Of a DNA stretch of 64,000 nucleotides, positions 28,151 through 35,990 are shown in pieces. Every line of letters starts with the position of its first letter. The first letter of the stretch is position 1. The stretch is taken from assembly GCA_963748105.1 (NCBI GenBank), contig CAVVHP010000016.1, positions 142,522-206,521 on the forward strand. The letters are read 5' to 3'. This DNA is from JAKAGZ01 sp963748105 (GTDB lineage Bacteria > Bacteroidota > Ignavibacteria > Ignavibacteriales > Ignavibacteriaceae). Under the pieces are notes generated by a model. It saw only the letters and a list, made by a program, of their open reading frames with translations. It did no database searches and was not told the DNA's origin. The position numbers and the translations under genes are program-made.

Positions 28151-29275
28151 ATGCAATTATTAAACAAAATTATATTTGCTCTTATGCTAACATGTATTTG
28201 TTTTGCTCAGGTTACTAAAAACACATCGATACCGGATGCGCGTAATGACAGCCGGCAAATTGATTCGTTAAAATCATCTAACCTTTCTGCCGATATTCTC
28301 TTAAAAATGGAAGCTGATATTTTATCAGGAGTATTCAAGAAAATAACCAGCGTTTTAATAGCACGTAATGGCAAATTAGTCTATGAAAAATATTTTGACA
28401 GTGCTAAAGAATCTGATTTGAGAGACACACGTTCTGCAACTAAAACTATTACAAGTATCCTTATCGGTATTGCTATTGACAGGAAATTAATCCCCGGAGT
28501 AGATTCACGGGTAATGAGTTATTTCCCGGATAAGCGTCCATTTAAAAATCCTGATCCTAGAAAAGGAAAAATTACAATTGAAGATTTTCTTACGATGAGT
28601 TCAATTCTTGAATGCGACGATTGGAATCAGTATTCACGTGGAAATGAAGAACGTATGTATCCGATTGAGGATTATATAAAATTCACTCTCGATCTGCCGG
28701 TACGGGGCACGCCTCCATGGGGAACAAAACCTGAAGATTTACCTTTCGGACGCAGCTTTAGTTATTGCACAGCGGGTGCCGTAACTCTGGGCGGCGTGTT
28801 AAAACGTGCAGCAAATATGCGGGTCACTGATTTTGCTGAAAGATATCTTTTTAATCCATTAGGAATTAAAAAATTACAATGGCAAAAAACTCCTACCGGA
28901 TTAGCAATGACAGGTGGCGGTTTACGCTTACAGAGCAGGGACCTGTTAAAAATAGCACAATTATTTCTTGATAACGGAACCTGGAATGGAAAGAGGATTA
29001 TTTCAGAAAGCTGGATCAAAAAATCAACAAAACCGCACGTACAGATCGATGATGAAACTGAATATGGCTATTTGTGGTGGATTAAGTCATTCGGAAGCGA
29101 AAAAATAAAATATACAGCCTATTATATGACCGGAAACGGGGGGAACAAAGTGCTGGTGTTTCCCGAATTAAAAATGTGTGTAGTTATTACTTCAACTAAT
29201 TACAATACACGCGGGATGCACGAACAGACCGATAAATTATTATCGGACTATATAATTGCTGCAGTAGAGAAATAA
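28151..29275 (+). CDS. Secreted serine hydrolase, class C beta-lactamase-like family
   Basis: 374 residues with a signal peptide (MQLLNKIIFALMLTCICFAQ). The catalytic SxxK tetrad is Ser-Ala-Thr-Lys (RSATKTITSIL); the second motif is YCT where YxN is usual, in FSYCTAGAVTLGG; the third region contains YYMTGNGGN. These place it in the beta-lactamase/D-aminopeptidase/esterase EstB group. The missing Asn in the second motif argues against true beta-lactamase activity and favours an esterase or peptidase. It lies 90 bp after the hydrolase and 29 bp before the next gene, consistent with a small operon of exported enzymes. Confidence 0.88.
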   Translation: MQLLNKIIFALMLTCICFAQVTKNTSIPDARNDSRQIDSLKSSNLSADILLKMEADILSGVFKKITSVLIARNGKLVYEKYFDSAKESDLRDTRSATKTITSILIGIAIDRKLIPGVDSRVMSYFPDKRPFKNPDPRKGKITIEDFLTMSSILECDDWNQYSRGNEERMYPIEDYIKFTLDLPVRGTPPWGTKPEDLPFGRSFSYCTAGAVTLGGVLKRAANMRVTDFAERYLFNPLGIKKLQWQKTPTGLAMTGGGLRLQSRDLLKIAQLFLDNGTWNGKRIISESWIKKSTKPHVQIDDETEYGYLWWIKSFGSEKIKYTAYYMTGNGGNKVLVFPELKMCVVITSTNYNTRGMHEQTDKLLSDYIIAAVEK

Positions 29276-29304
29276 TTCTAAATCAATAATAAAAGGTAAT
29301 GTAA

Positions 29305-29889
29305 ATGAAAAGTAAATTGCACGTTCTACTAGTATTTTTTATTGCGATTTCTTTTTCCGTTAGCGCAATTCAAAAAAAGAATGACACCGGGAAACGGGGT
29401 AAAAAGAACGGTTCTATGAAGTTAAACCCGGATGCGCCGGAAGAAACCGCAATACTTGGGCAACTAGCCGGTACCTGGAATGCTGAAGCTACTGTTAGAA
29501 ACCGTGATGGTTCGTGGTCGGAAAAAAAGGTCAAAGCAATCTGGGACTGGTATTATATACTGGACGGGCACGGAGTTCAGGACGACTGGTTTACAATTGA
29601 TGCTGCCGGAAAGAGGCATCATTATGGAACTAATATCAGAATTTATAATTCCGATGATAAATTGTGGCATATGGCGTGGATTGATATACATGACAGGAAA
29701 CTAGCAATTTTTACTGCCGTCAACGAAAATGGAAGTGTAATTATGACAGGAATAAGCAGTTCCGGCAGAAAGGTACGCAACACATTCCATGATATTACGC
29801 ATGATTCCTTTGACTGGTACAAGGAATGGACAAACGATGACGGAAAAACCTGGTTCGGAGTTTCACGGATTCACTGTACAAGAATGTAA
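29305..29889 (+). CDS. Secreted small protein, DUF1579-like
   Basis: 194 residues. A signal peptide (about 1-21, ending SVSA) and a basic linker precede a compact domain with LAGTWNAEATVRNRDGSW, IWDWYYILDGHGVQDDW and a C-terminal tryptophan-rich strand (DSFDWYKEWTNDDGKTW). The pattern of strands with conserved Trp and GTW/DG turns resembles DUF1579-type lipocalin-like domains. No catalytic residues are evident. It lies 29 bp behind the serine hydrolase with AAAGGTAATGTAA before its ATG, so it is probably cotranscribed. Function unknown. Confidence 0.75.
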   Translation: MKSKLHVLLVFFIAISFSVSAIQKKNDTGKRGKKNGSMKLNPDAPEETAILGQLAGTWNAEATVRNRDGSWSEKKVKAIWDWYYILDGHGVQDDWFTIDAAGKRHHYGTNIRIYNSDDKLWHMAWIDIHDRKLAIFTAVNENGSVIMTGISSSGRKVRNTFHDITHDSFDWYKEWTNDDGKTWFGVSRIHCTRM

Positions 29890-30028
29890 ATAAAATCAAT
29901 CCGGTGATTGCGAAAAAATTTTATTAGTAGCCTGATACATATAAACATATTCTGATTATTTCAGTCTAATAGATAAGATCACCTTCAATTTTTGAGAAAA
30001 CCTAAAATCACTTAAAAAAGAGGTTAGT

Positions 30029-32410
30029 ATGCTGCTAATTAATCTCAGGATTGCATTCAGAAATTTATTAAAGCATAAAGTATTTTCATTAATAAATTTA
30101 TTCGGACTGGCGGTTGGTTTTGCCAGTGCTATATTTATTCTATTATACGTTCAGAATGAATTGTCATATGATAAGTTTCATACAGATTCTGATAGAATAT
30201 TCCGCCTGAATGCTGAGTTCCATTTTGGTGACTATGGCAAGACAATTCCTTTTACTTCTCCCGGACTGGTTCAATATTTAAAAGAAAAAGATGCAAATGT
30301 ACAGGCTGCTACAAAAATATTTGATTCTTCAACTCCCGTTTTGTTTGACTATAACAAAAAACAATCATTTGAAAATAATGTCATATTTGCCGATAAAGAT
30401 TTTCTGAAAGTTTTTAGTTTCAAACTTTATGAGGGTGACCCGCAAACAGTTTTGAACGAACCCAATACTGTAATTCTTAATAAAGAAATTGCTGATAAAT
30501 TCTTTGGGAAAATGGACCCTGTTGGAAAATTCATTAAAATATCACTTCAGGATACAACAACATTATTTAAAATTACAGGTGTTATAGAAAATGCCCCATC
30601 TAACTCAAGTTTGAAATATAATGCAATTTGTTCATTTCTTACCGTTAATCCGCCGGTTATTTCAAGCAATAAGGATAGCTGGATGAATCTGAATATTAAT
30701 GGATATCTTAAACTTAGCAATTCTTCATATGCCGGTAAACTTAACAAAACAATGCAGCCTCTGTCTGATAGTATTTTGGGAAGCGATGCATATTATCGGC
30801 CTTTCGTTCAACCTGTTACGGATATTCATCTTAATCGAATGGGATATGATCTTCCGGCTGAAGGAAACTTTAATAATATTTTAATTTATTCTGCTCTTGC
30901 ACTATTAATGCTTCTGATAGCCGCAATTAATTATATAAATCTTGTAACAGCAAAAGCGACTACGCGTGAAAAAGAAATCGGGGTTAAAAAAGTACTCGGC
31001 GCAAAAAGAGGACTACTTGTTAAACAATTTCTTACGGAGACTATTCTGTTTTGTTTCATTGCATCTGTCACAGCTGTTTTTATTGTAGAATTACTATTGC
31101 CGTTATATAATAACATCCTTAATACGGACATAAAAGCGGCCTTAATTGCGGACCCTTTATACCTGTCCATTTTTCTATCCATCATTTTAATTACTGGAAT
31201 CATATCAGGAAGTTATCCTGCATTATATCTATCTGGATTCAAACCAATTGAAATATTAAAGCGAAACATATCAATGAAAGAAGGGCGTGGAGCAGTGAGA
31301 AAAGCCCTGGTAATACTTCAATTTACGGGATCAATTACACTGCTGATTATAACTTTCGGAATTCAGCAGCAATTAGAGTTTTTTAATAGTAAAGATCTGG
31401 GGTTGGATAAAGAAAACATTTTAATTCTACCATTTAAGAATAATCAACTGGCTGCAAAGATTGATGAATTCAGGAATGAATTGAAAAAATTACCCGGAAT
31501 TAAATATGTGTCAGTCAGCCAGGTATTCCCGGGTGCAGGTTCTAATAATACTATAAGTCTTCAAACAAAAAAAGGAACAATAAAACAAACCATACATATG
31601 GAAGCAGCTGATTATAACTTTGCCGATTTGTTAAATCTCAAAGTTCTTAAAGGCCGCTGGTTTTCAGAAAAATATCCGACGGATGTAGATGAAGGTTATG
31701 TTGTCAACAAAGCGTTTGTTGACAAATACGGGCTTAGTGAACCCATCGTGACAAAATTAAACAAAGGCAAAATTATAGGTGTTGTAAATAATTTTAATTA
31801 CACATCATTGAAAGTCCCTGTTGAGCCAATTGTGTTCTGGCACTACAAAAAGAGTAAATACTGGAAATATTATGCTGACCAGGCTGGTATAAAACTGGCA
31901 TCCGGAATTTCCAAAAACACTATCAACAATATTCACAGCGTTTGGAAAAATGTTTATGCGGGAATTCCATTCGAATATACCAGTTTATCGGATCTTTACA
32001 GGCATAATTATGAAAGTGAAGAAAAATTCGGGGAAATAATCGGCTTCTTTACATTAATTGGCCTGCTTACAGCATGTCTTGGATTATTCGGAATCAGTTC
32101 ATTTACAACCGAACGCAGATCAAAAGAAATAAGTATTAGAAAAGTATTGGGTGCTACGGTAAAATCGTTAGTAATGCTTGTTTCGCGTGAATTTTTAAAA
32201 CTTGTAATAATAGCAAATATAATTGCTATTCCAATTTCATTTTACCTGTTAAATAATTGGTTGAATAATTTTGCATCAAGAATAAACCTGAGTGCATGGA
32301 TGTTTTTAAGCACAACTATTTTATCAATAATGATTGCTTTTTTTACGATTGGTTTTCAGTCGATAAAGGCGGCTCTGTCAAATCCCGTTGATTCATTAAA
32401 AAATGATTAA
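30029..32410 (+). CDS. Duplicated FtsX/MacB-type ABC permease 9
   Basis: 793 residues, intact, with AAGAGG before the ATG. It is AT-rich and among the most diverged copies. The first FtsX helix reads AAINYINLVTAKATTREKEI, the first coupling motif KEIGVKKVLGAK and the second KEISIRKVLGAT, where the usual Gly is Ser. It ends NPVDSLKND rather than SLRYE. It opens the second permease block after the exported-enzyme cluster. The 139-bp upstream gap shows no clear promoter or dyad site. Confidence 0.92.
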   Translation: MLLINLRIAFRNLLKHKVFSLINLFGLAVGFASAIFILLYVQNELSYDKFHTDSDRIFRLNAEFHFGDYGKTIPFTSPGLVQYLKEKDANVQAATKIFDSSTPVLFDYNKKQSFENNVIFADKDFLKVFSFKLYEGDPQTVLNEPNTVILNKEIADKFFGKMDPVGKFIKISLQDTTTLFKITGVIENAPSNSSLKYNAICSFLTVNPPVISSNKDSWMNLNINGYLKLSNSSYAGKLNKTMQPLSDSILGSDAYYRPFVQPVTDIHLNRMGYDLPAEGNFNNILIYSALALLMLLIAAINYINLVTAKATTREKEIGVKKVLGAKRGLLVKQFLTETILFCFIASVTAVFIVELLLPLYNNILNTDIKAALIADPLYLSIFLSIILITGIISGSYPALYLSGFKPIEILKRNISMKEGRGAVRKALVILQFTGSITLLIITFGIQQQLEFFNSKDLGLDKENILILPFKNNQLAAKIDEFRNELKKLPGIKYVSVSQVFPGAGSNNTISLQTKKGTIKQTIHMEAADYNFADLLNLKVLKGRWFSEKYPTDVDEGYVVNKAFVDKYGLSEPIVTKLNKGKIIGVVNNFNYTSLKVPVEPIVFWHYKKSKYWKYYADQAGIKLASGISKNTINNIHSVWKNVYAGIPFEYTSLSDLYRHNYESEEKFGEIIGFFTLIGLLTACLGLFGISSFTTERRSKEISIRKVLGATVKSLVMLVSREFLKLVIIANIIAIPISFYLLNNWLNNFASRINLSAWMFLSTTILSIMIAFFTIGFQSIKAALSNPVDSLKND

Positions 32411-32427
32411 TTAAATACTGGGAATAC

Positions 32428-34839
32428 ATGTTTATAAATTATATAAGAACAGCTCTAAGAAGCATTAGAAAAAATAAAATATTTTCAATTATAAATATAA
32501 CCGGACTTTCCGTTGGCTTAACCTGCTTTATGCTGATATCGGCCTATATTTATAATGAATTAACTTATGACAGGTATGCGGCCGAAGCTGATAATATTTA
32601 CAGGGTAAATTTATCAGTTACCGGGAATGGTAACGTTGTTGTTTACCCCGACGTTGATATTGCTGTAGGCAAGGGGATGATGGAATCTTTCCCGGAGGTA
32701 AAATCTTTTGCCAGAGTATTTCGTCAAAGTGCCTTTGTAAATTTCAATGACAAACAATTCAAGGAAAAGAATCTTGCATTTGCAGATTCAAATTTTCTGC
32801 AAATGTTCTCCATACCGTTAATAGAAGGGGACATTACCGAAGCTTTGACAGCACCGAATAGCATAGTTATTTCCAGGGAATTCAAGAAGAAATATTTTGG
32901 AAATATTGACCCCCTTGGAAAAACACTTACTGTTGGCACGGGAAAGACTGCTTATAAGGTAACAGGTGTTTTTAGCGCAATCCCTGAAAAATCACACTTC
33001 CATTTTGATGCATTTTTAAGCTTTTCAACTATAGGGAATGGACGCTATACGTGGAGCAATATAGGTTACTACACATATTTACTCTTAAATAAAAATGTAG
33101 ATCCTGAAAAACTGGAGGAAAAATTTCCCCAGCTTGTTTCAAAATTCGTTGTCCCTGAAGTTCAGCACGACATGGGAGTAAGTCTTTCGGAAGCAAAAAA
33201 AACTATCGGTACCTTTGTATTCTCACTACAGCCTCTGACAGATATTCATTTATATTCACATACAGAGTATGAGCTCGAACCTGATGGAGATATAAAATAT
33301 GTTTATATATTTTCAGCCCTTGCAATCTTCATTTTGCTGCTGGCTTGTGTAAATTTCACCAATCTATCAACCGCCATCGCAGCAAAAAGGGCTAAAGAAG
33401 TTGGAGTCAGAAAAGTCCTTGGTTCGGGGAAAAAACAGTTAATTTTTCAGTTTCTTTCTGAATCAGTTATAATAACTCTTTTAGCTTCTCTCTTCGCTTT
33501 AGTGATTATTGATTTGTTTTTCCCTTTTATAAACAAGCTATTTAACGGGGGAATTAGTCCACATTTCTTTTCAGACTATAAAGTATTATTTGCAATGTTT
33601 CTGATCAGTCTTTTTGTAGGTGTCCTGGCGGGACTATATCCCGCATTGTTTTTGTCAGGATTTAACATTGTATCAATTATGAAAAGTTCGGCAGTTTCCG
33701 GTAACTCTCAAAAGAAATCACTCAGGAGCGGATTAATAATATTTCAGTTTTTTGTGTCCACCACTCTGATCATAGGAACCATAATAGTCTATCAGCAACT
33801 GCATTATATGCAGAACAGAAAATTAGGCTATAATAAGGAGCAGATACTTTTTATTTCAGACGCAAACTTACTTGGCAATAACCAGGACGCATTTAAGCAG
33901 GCCGTTATTCAGGATAACAGGGTTGTTTCAGCAAGTATAAGCTGGACGGTACCGTCGGGAAATTTAATGGAAGGAACTGAGATTTATCCAAAAGACCGGA
34001 TAACCAACAAGAGTACGATTCATGCCAATATCTACAGGGTTGATTATGATTATCTAAATACTCTGGGTATCAAAATTATATATGGAAGAAACTTTTCAAA
34101 AGATTATTCAACTGATGAATCCGGTGTTATTATTAATGAAGCTGCTGTACGAAAACTTGGATGGGACCTACCAAATGCAGTTGGAAAGTATATCGTACGT
34201 TCCGGACAAATTCAATATAAAATTATCGGAGTAGTAAAAGACTTTAATTATGTATCGGTAAAGCAGAAAATAGCACCGCTAATGATACTTCTCGGAAGAA
34301 ATTACGGCGGATTAATTGTTAAGTTTAAAACAAGTGACATAAGTGGTTTGCTCGGCGAAATGAAAAACAAATGGAATGAATTTAATCCTGCGGGACCATT
34401 CAGCTATAGTTTTCTTGTCGATAAATTTGCAGCAATGTTTGCATCTGAAAAACGAACCCTACAAATATTCTCTGTATTTACATTTATAGCGTTAATAATT
34501 GCGGGTCTGGGTTTGTTCGGGCTTTCCTCATTTATTATTGAACAGCGAAGAAAAGAAATCGGAATCCGGAAGGTGCTGGGAGCAAAATCCACGGAAATAA
34601 TCGGTCTGCTGATGAAAGAATTTTTAGTGCTGGTTTTACTGGCTAATGTAATTACCTGGCCGGTTTCGTACCTTATGATGAACAACTGGCTGAAGGATTT
34701 TGCATTCAGAATAGATTTCCCGTTCTGGGTACTCGGAATATCAGGGCTGATTACAATTATAGTCTCCATACTAACCGTTGCTTTCCAGGCATACAAAGCT
34801 GCTATGCTGAACCCTGTAAAGTCTTTAAGATATGAATAG
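32428..34839 (+). CDS. Duplicated FtsX/MacB-type ABC permease 10
   Basis: 803 residues, intact, 17 bp after permease 9 and so probably cotranscribed. Coupling motifs are KEVGVRKVLGSG and KEIGIRKVLGAK. The first periplasmic domain (about 45-290) ends LYSHTEYELEPDGDIKYVY before the first FtsX helix. From residue about 722 to the end (34591-34839) it matches permease 8 at about 72 of 81 positions by eye, much closer than elsewhere in the protein. This suggests gene conversion or a mosaic origin. Confidence 0.93.
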   Translation: MFINYIRTALRSIRKNKIFSIINITGLSVGLTCFMLISAYIYNELTYDRYAAEADNIYRVNLSVTGNGNVVVYPDVDIAVGKGMMESFPEVKSFARVFRQSAFVNFNDKQFKEKNLAFADSNFLQMFSIPLIEGDITEALTAPNSIVISREFKKKYFGNIDPLGKTLTVGTGKTAYKVTGVFSAIPEKSHFHFDAFLSFSTIGNGRYTWSNIGYYTYLLLNKNVDPEKLEEKFPQLVSKFVVPEVQHDMGVSLSEAKKTIGTFVFSLQPLTDIHLYSHTEYELEPDGDIKYVYIFSALAIFILLLACVNFTNLSTAIAAKRAKEVGVRKVLGSGKKQLIFQFLSESVIITLLASLFALVIIDLFFPFINKLFNGGISPHFFSDYKVLFAMFLISLFVGVLAGLYPALFLSGFNIVSIMKSSAVSGNSQKKSLRSGLIIFQFFVSTTLIIGTIIVYQQLHYMQNRKLGYNKEQILFISDANLLGNNQDAFKQAVIQDNRVVSASISWTVPSGNLMEGTEIYPKDRITNKSTIHANIYRVDYDYLNTLGIKIIYGRNFSKDYSTDESGVIINEAAVRKLGWDLPNAVGKYIVRSGQIQYKIIGVVKDFNYVSVKQKIAPLMILLGRNYGGLIVKFKTSDISGLLGEMKNKWNEFNPAGPFSYSFLVDKFAAMFASEKRTLQIFSVFTFIALIIAGLGLFGLSSFIIEQRRKEIGIRKVLGAKSTEIIGLLMKEFLVLVLLANVITWPVSYLMMNNWLKDFAFRIDFPFWVLGISGLITIIVSILTVAFQAYKAAMLNPVKSLRYE

Positions 34840-35029
34840 CATATATAAATCTATGATTAGAATATGTCAGATTTTTCTCTGAAGCAAAAGATAATTTTAC
34901 GGAATGGTGCAAAACAACTATTGTAATATTAAGGTGTCTATATATAGTAAAGAAGAATTAGTCATACAAAATTATGCATCAAAAAATATTTTTAAATAAT
35001 TATTATATAAATGATCAAATGGAGGTAAA

Positions 35030-35425
35030 ATGAACAAGCAGTTTATCTCAAAATATTTTTCAGCAATTGCAAAAATTGTTATTCCAATAATTGCAATAAT
35101 ATTTGTATACCAGTTCACTGGTTGCAAAGATGAAGTATCAAGCGAAGAAGATACTGTTGAATTAAAGAGCTCTGAAACATATAAATATCCAACAGTTTCC
35201 GGAGATGAAGAAAGTGTAACAATCAAAACTCAGGCAAAGCATTTTGATGTTAGTGAGATAAAAAGGAACTCAGATACAAATTATACTGCTGTTTACACAT
35301 ATAAATCAAAACCAGGTTTTGCTGGAAGAGATTATGTCGAATTAGAGACAAGAACAGGCTCCGACGGAGCAAGTCCTCCAACTGAAGTAAAAATAATTAG
35401 AATTTATTTTGTAGTTAGTAACTAA
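35030..35425 (+). CDS. Small putative lipoprotein, unknown function
   Basis: 131 residues. A basic N-terminus and hydrophobic stretch (about 14-31) lead to a lipobox-like FTGC, followed by an acidic linker (KDEVSSEEDTVELKSSE) and a beta-rich domain with GFAGRDYVELETRTGSDG. A strong AAATGGAGG precedes the ATG. I do not recognise the family; the FAGxDYVE segment resembles short Ig-like repeats of secreted proteins. It lies directly downstream of permease 10 (190-bp gap) and just before the permease relic at 35512. Confidence 0.65.
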   Translation: MNKQFISKYFSAIAKIVIPIIAIIFVYQFTGCKDEVSSEEDTVELKSSETYKYPTVSGDEESVTIKTQAKHFDVSEIKRNSDTNYTAVYTYKSKPGFAGRDYVELETRTGSDGASPPTEVKIIRIYFVVSN

Positions 35426-35511
35426 TATTACAAATAAACAAAACTAATAATGCTGAAGCTTGTTAAATCTCATAGATGGTTGAATTAATTGTTCTGCAGA
35501 CAGAATGTGAA

Positions 35512-35610
35512 CTAGGGCTGATCACAATCATAGTATCCATACAAACGGTTGCTTCTCAGGCTTACAAAGCAGCTTCGCTCAACCCGATAAAATCATTGCG
35601 GTATGAGTGA
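35512..35610 (+). pseudogene. C-terminal relic of a deleted FtsX/MacB-type permease
   Basis: Reading 35512-35610 gives about 32 residues and a TGA stop that match the last helix and tail of permeases 8 and 10: GLITIIVSI, QAYKAA and LNPIKSLRYE are recognisable. The rest of the permease is absent; upstream sequence is not coding in any frame that I can follow. It is therefore the remains of an eighteenth copy. The frame is still open and similarity is high, so the deletion is probably recent. Confidence 0.85.
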
Positions 35611-35745
35611 GCTTTTAATATAACTCATCACCCTTTAACTCCTCTTTTTTAAAAGAGAAGGAGATATGAGAGTGATTCTTGTAATATCTCAAATCACCTG
35701 ATTTCCAAAAATATAACCTCCAAAATCAAAAAAATCGGAAAATTT

Positions 35746-35773
35746 GACCGTTAACTCACCAGATCGACCGTTA
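35746..35773. promoter_or_regulatory. 20-bp-spaced direct repeat, possible activator sites
   Basis: GACCGTTA occurs at 35746-35753 and again at 35766-35773. The repeat interval is exactly 20 bp, like the dyad arrays at 3593 and 53409, though the half-site sequence only loosely resembles TGTnCG. It lies about 220 bp upstream of permease 11 and about 140 bp upstream of the weak -24/-12-like match at 35910. Confidence 0.3.
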
Positions 35774-35990
35774 GATAAATGGATTCCAATTTTTATTGCA
35801 ATAATGAGGCTCATTTCTTAATTTGTTCCGGTTAAATTCTAATGATGCCAAGGTGATTTTTTAGGGGATATCCACTACAAAGCAATAAAAATATTTACTT
35901 ATATTAACCTGGCTTACCCATTATTTTGTAATTGACTTAATGTTTACCGGTAGAAAATAATTCTGAAATTAAGACTACAAGGGAAAATAT

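Larger units (their letters stand above)
35426..35990. other. 565-bp non-coding stretch with permease relic and repeats
   Basis: No intact gene. It holds the C-terminal relic of a permease (35512-35610), an imperfect CTCCTCTTTT/AAAAGAGAAGGAG hairpin at about 35639-35663, a direct repeat GACCGTTA at 35746-35753 and 35766-35773 (20 bp apart), and a weak sigma-54-like element TGGCTT-N5-TTATT at 35910-35925. The stretch reads as the scar of a deleted permease gene fused to the upstream control region of the next one. Confidence 0.6.
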
